A stretch of DNA of 44,828 nucleotides, taken from NCBI RefSeq assembly GCF_047807365.1, contig NZ_JBLOUI010000017.1, forward strand, positions 1-44,828. Reading direction: 5' to 3'. Source of the stretch: Peptacetobacter sp900539645. GTDB taxonomy: Bacteria > Bacillota > Clostridia > Peptostreptococcales > Peptostreptococcaceae. The position numbers and the translations under genes were made by a program. How positions within the stretch are numbered: the first letter of the stretch is position 1; the number at the start of each line of letters is the position of its first letter. The notes below the pieces were generated by a model that saw nothing but the letters and a program-made list of their open reading frames with translations, made no database searches and was not told the origin of the DNA. Shown piece by piece: positions 34,263 through 42,698 of the stretch.

Positions 34263-35648
34263 ATGGAGAGGCTGACAGTAAAAGAGATTGTCGAAGCATC
34301 TAAAGGAAATTTAAAAAATGGGGAAGGTAGCGAATCCGTAAAATCTATAGTAATAGATAGTAGACTTGCTAAGGAAGATACAGCATTTGTAGCTATAGTT
34401 GGAGAAAACAACGACGCTCATAAATATATCGGTTCTGCTTATGACTTAGGATGCAGAGTATTTATTGTTAATAAAGGAAAAGATATCGATATAAAATCAG
34501 ATATGAATATAATAGAAGTCAAAGATACTTCAAAAGCGCTTGGAGATATCGGGCACTATTATAAAAAGAAATTTGATATACCATTTATAGGGATAACTGG
34601 TAGTGTTGGAAAAACAACAACTAGAGATATGGTGTATGCAGCCCTTTCTTCAGAAAGAGCTACTTTAAAGAATGAAAAGAACTTCAACAACCATTTTGGA
34701 GTTCCGCTAACATTATTCAACCTAGATAGTAGTTATGAATGTGCTGTTATAGAAATGGGTATGTCAGGATTTGGAGAAATCGAGTACCTTGCAAATATGG
34801 TAAATCCAAAGGTTGCAGTTATATCTAATATAGGACTTTCACACGTTGAAAACCTTGGATCTCAGGAAGGTATTTTCAAAGCTAAAATGGAAATAACTAC
34901 TGGATTTGGAAAAGGAAACACTCTTGTTGTAAATGGGGACGATAAATTCCTATCTACTTTAAGAGATACAGAAAGAGATTATGACCTTATAACATTTGGA
35001 TTTGAAAAATATAATGATATATACTGTGTAGCCTATGAAATGACAGAGGATAGCATAGAATTTGAATGTTCTGTTATGGGAAAATTAGAAAAGATATTTA
35101 TACCAACTGTAGGAAAACACAATATCTACAATGCAATGGCTGCAATAGCTGTTGGGACTGTAGAGGGAATATCTATGGAAGGAATTAAAAGAGGTCTTTC
35201 TAATTTTGAAGCTACAGGAATGAGACAGGATATAAGAAAAATAGGTGAGTACACTGTTATAAATGATACTTACAATGCAAGTCCTGACTCAATGGAGGCA
35301 TCTCTTAGCATACTAGGAAGATACGAAGGCAGAAGAATAGCTGTTCTTGGAGATATGCTTGAAATGGGAGATTTAGCTGAATTTGGACACAGAAGAGTAG
35401 GAAAAGCATGTGTTGATAATTCAGATGTTATAATAACAGTTGGAGAAAGTGCGGTATTTATAAATAAAGAAGCAGAAGAAAATGGATTTGATGCAAAAAA
35501 TTCATACCACTTCGATAATTTAGAAGACGCTAAAAAACTTTTAGGAGATATTATGCAGAGTGGTGATACAATGCTATTTAAGGCTTCTAGAGGAATGAAA
35601 TTTGAAAAGTTTGTTGAGTATGTAAAGGAAGTTTCTGAAATCAATTAA
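34263..35648 (+). CDS. murF: UDP-N-acetylmuramoyl-tripeptide:D-alanyl-D-alanine ligase MurF
   Basis: Adds D-Ala-D-Ala to the UDP-MurNAc tripeptide. 461 aa counted from ATG 34263, chosen for the TTAGGAGGA site just upstream; a longer frame from 34158 runs through the leader hairpins and adds 35 residues unlike MurF. The N-terminal Mur domain is followed by the ATP loop GSVGKTTT from Gly113, NEKNFNNHFGVPLTL, the central domain and a C-terminal domain with NDTYNASPDSM. mraY follows after 91 bp with its own AGGAGG site. Confidence 0.95.
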   Translation: MERLTVKEIVEASKGNLKNGEGSESVKSIVIDSRLAKEDTAFVAIVGENNDAHKYIGSAYDLGCRVFIVNKGKDIDIKSDMNIIEVKDTSKALGDIGHYYKKKFDIPFIGITGSVGKTTTRDMVYAALSSERATLKNEKNFNNHFGVPLTLFNLDSSYECAVIEMGMSGFGEIEYLANMVNPKVAVISNIGLSHVENLGSQEGIFKAKMEITTGFGKGNTLVVNGDDKFLSTLRDTERDYDLITFGFEKYNDIYCVAYEMTEDSIEFECSVMGKLEKIFIPTVGKHNIYNAMAAIAVGTVEGISMEGIKRGLSNFEATGMRQDIRKIGEYTVINDTYNASPDSMEASLSILGRYEGRRIAVLGDMLEMGDLAEFGHRRVGKACVDNSDVIITVGESAVFINKEAEENGFDAKNSYHFDNLEDAKKLLGDIMQSGDTMLFKASRGMKFEKFVEYVKEVSEIN

Positions 35649-35739
35649 ACTAAAAGAAGATATTTTCTATTTACAAGAAAAAAAGAAGGTATATAATAGA
35701 TAAAGTAAGATTTAAGAAACAATAGGAGGAAATTTTAAT

Positions 35740-36702
35740 ATGGATATTAAAAATCTAACTATTACGATGCTTATGGCATTTGTAATAGTTGTAATAATTG
35801 GACCGGTATTTTTACCTATGCTTCATAGATTAAAATTTGGTCAGACAGTAAGGGACGACGGTCCTCAGACTCACCTTGCTAAGAATGGTACACCTACAAT
35901 GGGTGGAATTATGTTTATGATAGCAATAACAATAACAGTTCTATTCAGAGCAAAATTAGATTCTGATGTATTTGTAGGACTTGTTTGTATGTTAGGTTTT
36001 GGATTAGTTGGGTTCCTTGATGACTTTATAATAATAAAGATGAGAAGATCACTAGGATTAAAACCATGGCAGAAGATAGCTATGCAGTTTGTTATATCTG
36101 GATATGTAGCATTCTATCAGTATACATCTTCTCCAGCGGCATCAAAAATAATGATACCTTTTACAGATAAATTCTTAGATTTAGGTATTTTATATGTTCC
36201 AATAATGATGTTTATAATAATAGGGACAGTAAACGCAGTAAACTTAACTGATGGTCTTGATGGACTAGCTTCAGGAATAACAGCAGTAGTTTCTACTTTC
36301 TTCGTAGCATTTGCTTTATTTGTAGCTAAAGATGCAGCAGTTGCAACATTTGCAGCAGCTACAGTAGGTGGATGTATAGGATTCTTAGTATTTAACGTAA
36401 ACCCAGCTAAAGTATTTATGGGTGATACAGGTTCTATGGCGTTAGGTGGAGCTGTTGTAGCATTTGCAGTTTTAACAAACTCAGTTTTATTAATACCTAT
36501 AGTAGGTGGAATATACTTCGCTGAAGCATTATCAGTTATAATACAGGTTACATATTTCAAAAAGACTGGAAAAAGAATATTTAAAATGGCACCTCTTCAC
36601 CACCACTTTGAACAGTGTGGATGGCCTGAAACAAAGGTTGTATTTATATTCTGGATAGTAGCAATTATACTTGCTTGGATAGGAGTAGTAGCAGGATTCT
36701 AA
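35740..36702 (+). CDS. mraY: Phospho-N-acetylmuramoyl-pentapeptide transferase MraY
   Basis: Polytopic membrane enzyme that makes lipid I by transferring phospho-MurNAc-pentapeptide to undecaprenyl phosphate. 320 aa with about ten membrane helices. The catalytic motifs are FLDDF (aspartate pair), NAVNLTDGLDGLA, FMGDTGSMALGG, and the HHHFE cluster near residues 287-291. AATAGGAGGAA precedes the ATG. murD follows 19 bp after its stop. Confidence 0.96.
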   Translation: MDIKNLTITMLMAFVIVVIIGPVFLPMLHRLKFGQTVRDDGPQTHLAKNGTPTMGGIMFMIAITITVLFRAKLDSDVFVGLVCMLGFGLVGFLDDFIIIKMRRSLGLKPWQKIAMQFVISGYVAFYQYTSSPAASKIMIPFTDKFLDLGILYVPIMMFIIIGTVNAVNLTDGLDGLASGITAVVSTFFVAFALFVAKDAAVATFAAATVGGCIGFLVFNVNPAKVFMGDTGSMALGGAVVAFAVLTNSVLLIPIVGGIYFAEALSVIIQVTYFKKTGKRIFKMAPLHHHFEQCGWPETKVVFIFWIVAIILAWIGVVAGF

Positions 36703-36721
36703 AAATTTGGAGGAAGAAGAA

Positions 36722-38074
36722 ATGGAATTAAAAGGAAAAAAAGTTCTACTTGTCGGTCTTGCAAAGACAGGAATATCAACAATAAAATGTCTTGCAAAAT
36801 ACGGAGCAGACATAACAGTTAATGATATAAAGACAGAGGATCAGCTTGAGGAAATAATAGCAGAGATAAAAGATATCGACGGTATAAAATATATTTTAGG
36901 ACACCATCCTGAAGATATAGCAGACATAGATATGGTTGTTGTTTCGCCGGGAGTTCCTTTAGACCTTCCATTTATCAAAAAAGTAATAGAAGAAAATAAA
37001 GAATTAATAGGTGAGGTAGAATTAGCCTATGAATTAGCCAATAAACCATATTTTGTAGGAATAACTGGTACAAATGGTAAGACTACAACTACTAGCCTAA
37101 CAGGAGAAATATTTGAAAAAGCAGGAAAAGAAACTTATGTTGTCGGAAATATAGGGAACCCTGTAATAGACGCAGTACAGGCCGCAAATGAAGGAGCTAG
37201 CTTTGTTACAGAGCTTAGTAGTTTCCAGCTAGAAAGTATAAAAGATTTTAAACCTAGTGTGAGTGCTGTTCTTAATATAACTGAAGATCACATGAACAGA
37301 CATCATACTATGGAAAATTATATAGATGCTAAAGCTAGAGTATTTATGAACCAGGATAAAAATGATTTCTGTGTTTTAAATTACGATGATGAATTAACAA
37401 GAGCTTTAGCAGATAAATGTAATGCAAATGTAGTATTTTTCTCTAGATTAGAAAAACTAGAAAAAGGTATCTACGTTGAAAATGGAGATATCATAATAGA
37501 TATAGACGAAAAAATAAACTTAATGAAAGTAAATGACCTTTCTCTACCAGGAGGTCATAACCTTGAAAACTGTATGGCAGCAGCTGCAATGGCTTATGTA
37601 TCAGGAATAGATATAGAAGTTATAAGAGAAGTTTTAAAAACTTTCAAAGCTGTTGAACACAGACTTGAATTTGTAAAAGAAGTAGAAGGAGTTAAATATG
37701 TAAACGACTCTAAGGGAACAAACCCAGATTCTACAATAAAAGCAGTTCAGGCTTACGAAAATCCAATAATACTTATAGCAGGTGGATACGATAAAGGAAG
37801 TACTTACGATGAACTTCTTGAAATAGCAAAGAAAAATGTTAAAACATTAGTTTTACTTGGACAGACTGCAGATAAAATCGAGGAAGCAGCTAGAAGAATA
37901 GGATTTACAGATATACACAGAGTAGAGGATATGAAAGAAGCAGTTAAAACTTGCCACGATATAGCAAAAGAAGGAGATATAGTTTTACTTTCTCCAGCAT
38001 GTGCTAGTTGGGGTATGTACAAAAACTTTGAGGTAAGAGGAAAAGATTTCAAAGATAACGTAAATAGCTTATAA
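36722..38074 (+). CDS. murD: UDP-N-acetylmuramoyl-L-alanine:D-glutamate ligase MurD
   Basis: Adds D-glutamate to UDP-MurNAc-L-Ala. 450 aa from ATG 36722 (MELKGKKVLLVGLAKTGIS), which has GGAGG 8 nt upstream; a TTG at 36707 would include the ribosome site and is rejected. The N-terminal Rossmann motif VGLAKTG is followed by the ATP loop GITGTNGKTTTTSL, the catalytic histidine region NITEDHMNRH, and the C-terminal LLSPACASWGMYKNFEVRG. It ends the murF-mraY-murD unit; spoVE/ftsW, which usually follows in clostridia, is missing. Confidence 0.96.
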   Translation: MELKGKKVLLVGLAKTGISTIKCLAKYGADITVNDIKTEDQLEEIIAEIKDIDGIKYILGHHPEDIADIDMVVVSPGVPLDLPFIKKVIEENKELIGEVELAYELANKPYFVGITGTNGKTTTTSLTGEIFEKAGKETYVVGNIGNPVIDAVQAANEGASFVTELSSFQLESIKDFKPSVSAVLNITEDHMNRHHTMENYIDAKARVFMNQDKNDFCVLNYDDELTRALADKCNANVVFFSRLEKLEKGIYVENGDIIIDIDEKINLMKVNDLSLPGGHNLENCMAAAAMAYVSGIDIEVIREVLKTFKAVEHRLEFVKEVEGVKYVNDSKGTNPDSTIKAVQAYENPIILIAGGYDKGSTYDELLEIAKKNVKTLVLLGQTADKIEEAARRIGFTDIHRVEDMKEAVKTCHDIAKEGDIVLLSPACASWGMYKNFEVRGKDFKDNVNSL

Positions 38075-38107
38075 ATAAATCCAAATAATTTATAATAAGA
38101 ATTCAAA

Positions 38108-38150
38108 AGAGATTGTTGCAATCAATTGTAACAGTCTCTTTTTTTATTTT
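38108..38150 (+). terminator. Terminator after murD
   Basis: AGAGATTGTTGCAAT (38108-38122) pairs with ATTGTAACAGTCTCT (38125-38139) with minor mismatches, then a long T run. It separates murD from murG. Confidence 0.9.
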
Positions 38151-38268
38151 TTTTTGAGAAAGAAATTTTATAAGTTTTAAATTTTTTTATTTTGCTTAAA
38201 AAATTATGAGTAAAATTATAAGAAATTAATAAATTTTAACGAAAATAGTATAAACTTATAAAGAAGAG

Positions 38269-38296
38269 TTCAAAAAAATTGTTAATCTGATATAAT
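38269..38296 (+). promoter_or_regulatory. murG promoter
   Basis: TTCAAA (38269-38274), 16 bp, TATAAT (38291-38296) preceded by the extended -10 TGA. Confidence 0.65.
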
Positions 38297-38361
38297 ATTA
38301 TAGGTGGAATATGAATTAACCATTGCTGAGTTATATAAATTGAAAAAATAGGAGATAAGAA

Positions 38362-39462
38362 ATGAGAGTAATATTATCAGGCGGCGGAACTGGAGGACAT
38401 GTCTATCCAGCAATAGCCATAGCTAATGAAATAAAAAGTAATAATCCAGATGCAGAAATTCTTTTTGTTGGGACACAGAACGGAATAGAATCTGAGATAG
38501 TGCCAAAATATGGATATAGATTAGAAACCGTTACTGTTCAGGGATTTAAGAGAAAAGTAGATTTAGAAAATGTAAAAAGAGTATTTAAACTGATGAAAGG
38601 TCTTTATCAGACTAAGAAAATAGTAAAAACATTCAAACCAGATGTTGTAATAGGTACAGGTGGATATGTAAGTGGTCCTGTACTATTTAACGCGTCTATT
38701 AAAAAAATACCTTGTGTAGTTCACGAGCAGAACTCATTCCCAGGTGTTACAAATAAAATATTATCAAAAACAGTTACAAAGGTACTTACTAGTTTTGAGG
38801 ATTCTCATGCAAGATTCCCAGAAGCTAGTCAGCATAAACTAAAATTCGTTGGAAACCCAGTAAGACAGGAAATTTTAGATGCTGATAAAACTGAAGCTAG
38901 AAAAAAACTTGGAATAGATCCGGATAAAAAACTAGTGCTATGCTACGGTGGTAGTGGTGGATCTAGTACAATTAATAAAGCCATGAAAAAAGTAATAAAA
39001 CACATGGTAAAAGAAGATGTAGCTTTTATATTTGCTACAGGTAAGAGATTCTATGATAGCTTTATGGAAGAAATAAAAGATATAAAATTAAACAAAGACC
39101 AGAGAGTAATGCCTTATTTAGAAGATATGGCAAATGGTCTAGCTGCAAGTGATATAGTTATAGGAAGTGCTGGAGCGATATCTTTAGCTGAAATAACTGC
39201 ACTTGGAAAACCATCTATAATAATACCAAAAGCATACACTGCAGAAAATCATCAGGAATACAATGCAAAAAGTATAGAAGCAAAAGGCGCTGGTATAGCG
39301 ATATTAGAAAAAGAGCTTACTCCTGAGAGATTAGATAAAGCTGTGTTTAAAATGCTAGGGGATGAAGCGCTATTATCAGATATGGCAGCAGCTAGTAAAA
39401 AAGCTGGGAAACCAGAAGCTATAAAATTAATTTATGACGAAATTGAGGAATTAGTTAAATAA
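38362..39462 (+). CDS. murG: UDP-GlcNAc:lipid I N-acetylglucosaminyltransferase MurG
   Basis: Membrane-associated GT28 enzyme converting lipid I to lipid II. 366 aa. The N-terminal glycine-rich loop GGGTGGHVYPAIAIA (residues 6-20) and GTGGYVSGPV bind the acceptor side. The C-terminal domain has CYGGSGGSSTINKAM, GSAGAISLAEITALGKPSI and the TAENHQEYNA motif for UDP-GlcNAc. GGAGAT lies upstream of the ATG. It is transcribed alone from its own promoter after the murD terminator, unlike the usual continuous cluster. Confidence 0.96.
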   Translation: MRVILSGGGTGGHVYPAIAIANEIKSNNPDAEILFVGTQNGIESEIVPKYGYRLETVTVQGFKRKVDLENVKRVFKLMKGLYQTKKIVKTFKPDVVIGTGGYVSGPVLFNASIKKIPCVVHEQNSFPGVTNKILSKTVTKVLTSFEDSHARFPEASQHKLKFVGNPVRQEILDADKTEARKKLGIDPDKKLVLCYGGSGGSSTINKAMKKVIKHMVKEDVAFIFATGKRFYDSFMEEIKDIKLNKDQRVMPYLEDMANGLAASDIVIGSAGAISLAEITALGKPSIIIPKAYTAENHQEYNAKSIEAKGAGIAILEKELTPERLDKAVFKMLGDEALLSDMAAASKKAGKPEAIKLIYDEIEELVK

Positions 39463-39540
39463 AACGTAAAGATTTGATTTAAAAAAGAAATGTAATATCA
39501 TTTTTAAGTGATAAAAATTTTGCATAATTATTGTATAATT

Positions 39541-39552
39541 GTCAAAATTGAC
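39541..39552. promoter_or_regulatory. Dyad in the ftsZ upstream region
   Basis: GTCAA-AA-TTGAC lies just after a TATAAT at 39534-39539 that has no clear -35. It could be an operator near the ftsZ transcription start. The rest of the 256-bp murG-ftsZ gap shows nothing else. Confidence 0.3.
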
Positions 39553-39718
39553 TTGCAATAAGTATATGTTTAGAAGTAAAATGGTATTATAGCTATTAAT
39601 GTAAATATAATGGAAATTTATAATCATACGAGTTATAAGTATGATTCATGATGGACGAAAATTATATGTAGTAGATGATAAGATGTATTATATTGGAGAT
39701 AAAGAAGGAGGAGAATTG

Positions 39719-40861
39719 ATGCTAGGCTTTGACGTAGAATTAGAAGAATGGGTCAAAATAAAGGTTGTCGGTGTCGGCGGCGGTGGAAGTAATGCCGTTG
39801 ATGGAATGGTTGATGCCAAAATAAGTGGGGTAGATTTTATTTCAGTTAATACAGACAAACAGGCTTTATGTAGATCTAAAGCTGAATACAAAGTTCAGAT
39901 CGGAGAAAAATTAACTAAAGGACTTGGAGCAGGAGCTGATCCAGAAGTTGGAAGAAAAGCTGCTGAAGAAAGTAAAAACGAAATAATAAAATTATTAGAA
40001 GACTCAGAAATGGTATTTATAACAGCTGGAATGGGTGGAGGAACAGGAACAGGTGCTGCTCCAGTTATCGCTCAGTTAGCTAAAGAAATGGGAAAACTAA
40101 CAGTTGGTGTAGTTACTAAACCATTTACTTTTGAAGGTAGAAAAAGAATGAAACAGGCTGAAACTGGTATAGAAGAGTTAAAGAGTAAAGTCGATACTCT
40201 TATAACTATACCTAATGATAGATTACTTCAGGTTGTTCAGAAAAATACATCTATGCTTCAGGCATTCTCTATAGCGGATGATGTTTTAAGACAGGCTATA
40301 CAGTCAGTATCAGAACTTATAAAAGTTCCTGGTATAATCAACTTAGACTTTGCTGATGTTAAGAGAATAATGGGAGACAAAGGTCTTGCTCACATAGGTA
40401 TAGGTAGCGCTAAAGGTGATAATAAAGCTATAGAAGCTGTAAGACAGGCTATAGAATCTCCACTTCTTGAAACTTCAATAGTTGGAGCAAGAGGCGTTAT
40501 ACTTAACATATCTGGTGGATTAGACCTAAGCTTAGTTGAAATAAACGAAGCTTCAAACATAATCTACGAATCTTGTCACGAAGACGTGGATTTAATCTTC
40601 GGTGCTAATGTTAAGGAAGAATTAGGTGATGAAGTAACTGTTACAGTTATAGCAACTGGATTCGATCCTGATATGCAGAAGGTTGCTAAAGAAACTAGAA
40701 AAATAATAAAAGAAGAATTAAATAAAGAGGTGGCAACAGTTGAATCAACTGTTGTAGAAGAAGCTCCATCAATAACAAAAGCAGTTTCTGAACCTCGGAT
40801 AGATGTAGATGAAGACATGGAAATACCTTCATTTATAAGAAATAGAAGAAAAAGAAAATAA
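39719..40861 (+). CDS. ftsZ: Cell division GTPase FtsZ
   Basis: Tubulin homologue forming the division ring. 380 aa counted from ATG 39719 (MLGFDVELEEWVKIKVVGVG), chosen because AAGGAGGAG lies 5 nt upstream and FtsZ proteins usually begin this way; the open frame extends 26 codons upstream from 39641. The nucleotide-binding GGGGSNAV, tubulin signature GGGTGTGAAP, T7 loop NLDFADV and the C-terminal tail ending DVDEDMEIPSFIRNRRKRK (the FtsA/SepF-binding peptide) are all present. All 11 glutamine codons are CAG. ftsA and divIB are not adjacent. Confidence 0.96.
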   Translation: MLGFDVELEEWVKIKVVGVGGGGSNAVDGMVDAKISGVDFISVNTDKQALCRSKAEYKVQIGEKLTKGLGAGADPEVGRKAAEESKNEIIKLLEDSEMVFITAGMGGGTGTGAAPVIAQLAKEMGKLTVGVVTKPFTFEGRKRMKQAETGIEELKSKVDTLITIPNDRLLQVVQKNTSMLQAFSIADDVLRQAIQSVSELIKVPGIINLDFADVKRIMGDKGLAHIGIGSAKGDNKAIEAVRQAIESPLLETSIVGARGVILNISGGLDLSLVEINEASNIIYESCHEDVDLIFGANVKEELGDEVTVTVIATGFDPDMQKVAKETRKIIKEELNKEVATVESTVVEEAPSITKAVSEPRIDVDEDMEIPSFIRNRRKRK

Positions 40862-41033
40862 GTAGTATATACGGGCTGACGCAATATTTTGCGTCAGCCT
40901 TTTTAGAGCTCGGGAATTAACTATCTTCTCCTCTCCAGGCAGTCGAGCTGCATTGTCGAGTTCGAAGATAGTTAAAATTCCCGAGCCAAAAGGCAAGCCG
41001 CAAAACATCAGCGCCAGTCCGTCTACATCTAGT
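40862..41033. repeat. Foldback element C (palindrome containing the ftsZ terminator)
   Basis: Inner arms: 40908-40928 (GCTCGGGAATTAACTATCTT plus C) and 40964-40986. Outside them, 40987-41031 is a diverged inverted copy of 40862-40905, that is, the bases just after the ftsZ stop and its terminator. Most differences are transitions. The core is compact: TCCAGGC (40934-40940), a GCAG/CTGC stem, and CTGCATTGTC (40948-40957). It has the same core order relative to its gene as elements A and B. Confidence 0.75.
40874..40904 (+). terminator. ftsZ terminator
   Basis: GGCTGACGCAA (40874-40884) pairs perfectly with TTGCGTCAGCC (40889-40899), then TTTTT. Confidence 0.92.
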
Positions 41034-41140
41034 AAAAGAGTAGAACCTCCGGTAACAGTATGTGATATATATTATAATAAACTAAATATATAAACATTTT
41101 ATAATTCGCTTGCGAATTACTTTGCTTACGACTGAAGATT
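41034..41140. other. Spacer between foldback elements C and D
   Basis: No gene. It contains a perfect dyad, TAATTCGC-TT-GCGAATTA (41102-41119), of the same 8+2+8 form as the one at 19151-19168. Confidence 0.5.
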
Positions 41141-41360
41141 TGTAAATAAGAAAAGGTATCTATATTAGCGCAGTAAATTTATATTCTTGAAAAAAAGTAT
41201 AAGAAATAAAATTATCAGTGACAATCTGCAGGCGTTTCACAACTTTTAAATGTGTTACATAAAAGGGTGAAACGCCGAAGCCTGGAACGATAATTATTTC
41301 TTATACTTTTACAAGGATAAAATCTGTCTGCGATAATTAGCTACCTTTTCTTTTTATATT
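41141..41360. repeat. Foldback element D (long imperfect palindrome with conserved core)
   Basis: The left arm (about 41141-41216) and right arm (about 41288-41360) match over almost their full length; the best part is AAGTATAAGAAATAA (41197-41211) against TTATTTCTTATACTT (41292-41306 region). The core on the plus strand is GACAATCTGCAGGCG (41220-41234) and CGCCGAAGCCTGGA (41273-41286), with a perfect GGCGTTTCAC/GTGAAACGCC stem (41231-41240 and 41267-41276). Unlike A-C no existing gene end forms its arms. It ends just before the nrdR promoter. Confidence 0.8.
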
Positions 41361-41368
41361 CAAAAGAG

Positions 41369-41396
41369 TTGACAAATGTTGAATTAGTGTTATGAT
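41369..41396 (+). promoter_or_regulatory. nrdR promoter
   Basis: TTGACA (41369-41374), 16 bp, TATGAT (41391-41396). I see no convincing NrdR box. Confidence 0.65.
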
Positions 41397-41463
41397 AGTA
41401 TAAACAATTATCTATAGTAAAAAAAGAATTAAGTATAATTAAAAAAATGGAGGAAAGAGAGAT

Positions 41464-41922
41464 ATGCAGTGTCCATTTTGTGGTTTTAGAGAGTCAAAGG
41501 TTGTCGATTCTAGACATACAGATTCAAATACAATTAGAAGAAGAAGAGAATGTGAAGAGTGTAAGAAGAGATTTACTACATATGAAAAGATAGAAACAAC
41601 ACCTATAATGGTTATAAAGAAAGACGATACTAGAGAAGTGTTTGATAGGGATAAGGTTAAGCGTGGTATTATGAAGGCATGCGAGAAAAGACCTGTTTCT
41701 GTTGAAGATATAGAGAAGATAGTGTCAAAGGTTGAGTATGAAATTAATAGAAAGTACACAGGAGAAGTGGAGTCAAATGTTATCGGTGAGATTGTGATGG
41801 ATAGTTTGAAGGATTTAGACGAGGTTGCGTATATAAGATTTGCTTCGGTGTATAGACAGTTTAAGGATATAAATACATTTGTAAATGAGCTAAAGAATAT
41901 TCTTACAGAAAAAGGAGAATAA
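41464..41922 (+). CDS. nrdR: Transcriptional repressor NrdR
   Basis: Zinc-ribbon/ATP-cone repressor of ribonucleotide reductase genes that senses ATP/dATP. 152 aa, standard. The N-terminal zinc ribbon has CPFC (Cys3, Cys6) and CEEC (Cys31, Cys34). The ATP-cone follows from about residue 49 (VIKKDDTREVFDRDKVKRGI). AATGGAGGAAAG lies upstream. pgeF begins 4 bp after its stop. No nrd operon is in view, so its targets lie elsewhere. Confidence 0.96.
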   Translation: MQCPFCGFRESKVVDSRHTDSNTIRRRRECEECKKRFTTYEKIETTPIMVIKKDDTREVFDRDKVKRGIMKACEKRPVSVEDIEKIVSKVEYEINRKYTGEVESNVIGEIVMDSLKDLDEVAYIRFASVYRQFKDINTFVNELKNILTEKGE

Positions 41923-41926
41923 GTTT

Positions 41927-42661
41927 ATGGAAAATTGTAAAGCTAATATAAATGATTGCATAGTTAAGGAAATAAATTTTGATGATGGTGGATTTGCTAA
42001 GGTTGTAATAACTGAAAGAAAATACGATGCCAAGAATTCTGATGATATGAAGACTGTTTTATCTGGATGTGGATTAAATTATGAGAATTTAACAGATTGT
42101 AAGCAGATTCATTCTGATATTGTAAGAATTATAAAAAGTGAAGATATTGGGGTTACGAAAGAAGCCGATGCAATGATAACAGATATCCAAGATGTTCCAC
42201 TTATGATATATACTGCAGACTGTGTTCCAATAGTTTTGGTAGATAAAAAAAGGAAAATAATCGCTGATATACATGCTGGTTGGAGAGGAACTTATGCAGA
42301 GATAGTTGTTAAAACCATTAAATCTATGTTAAATAATTTTGGCTCAAATCCTGAAGATATCGTCGCAATCATAGGTCCTGCAATAGGTCCGTGCTGTTAT
42401 GAGGTATCTAAAGAACTAGTGGATAAATTTAACACAATCGTTACAAACAAAGACTTTAAATTCTATATAATAAAAGAGGACAGATTTCATATAGATTTAA
42501 CAAAAATTAATAGTTATTTACTTGAAAAATGCGGTGTTAAGAAAGAAAATATACAGAATCTTAACATTTGCACATCTTGTCAGAATGATAAATTCTATTC
42601 ATATAGAAAGGACAACAAGACTGATAAAAGAATAGGTACTATTGTTCAGATAAAATTATAG
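41927..42661 (+). CDS. pgeF: PgeF/YfiH multicopper-polyphenol-oxidase-fold protein
   Basis: A 244-aa YfiH/LACC1-family protein. Members act as purine-nucleoside-processing enzymes, and E. coli PgeF edits muropeptide precursors carrying the wrong first amino acid. The family metal/catalytic residues are visible in CKQIHSD, TADCVPIVLVD and ADIHAGWRG, then GPAIGPCCYEVS and the terminal CTSCQNDKFYSYRKD. It is tightly coupled to nrdR. Which activity applies here cannot be decided from sequence; proximity to mur genes would suit precursor editing. Confidence 0.9.
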   Translation: MENCKANINDCIVKEINFDDGGFAKVVITERKYDAKNSDDMKTVLSGCGLNYENLTDCKQIHSDIVRIIKSEDIGVTKEADAMITDIQDVPLMIYTADCVPIVLVDKKRKIIADIHAGWRGTYAEIVVKTIKSMLNNFGSNPEDIVAIIGPAIGPCCYEVSKELVDKFNTIVTNKDFKFYIIKEDRFHIDLTKINSYLLEKCGVKKENIQNLNICTSCQNDKFYSYRKDNKTDKRIGTIVQIKL

Positions 42662-42698
42662 TGAAGTAAACGGTTAGAGGATAGGAGAGGTGTTTGTA

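Noticed and set aside
35270..35644. 124-codon open frame on the minus strand inside murF
   Set aside because: Antisense shadow; the plus strand encodes the complete MurF C-terminal domain.
36117..36560. 147-codon open frame on the minus strand inside mraY
   Set aside because: Antisense shadow of a clearly functional membrane gene; no ribosome site and repetitive composition.
39641..39718. N-terminal extension of FtsZ from ATG 39641
   Set aside because: The extension has no FtsZ similarity and contains the AAGGAGGAG ribosome site used by ATG 39719.
40862..41463. Remnants of spoIIGA, sigE or sigG in the ftsZ-nrdR gap
   Set aside because: I translated by eye for sigma-factor-like stretches and saw none; the interval is filled by foldback elements and a short spacer.
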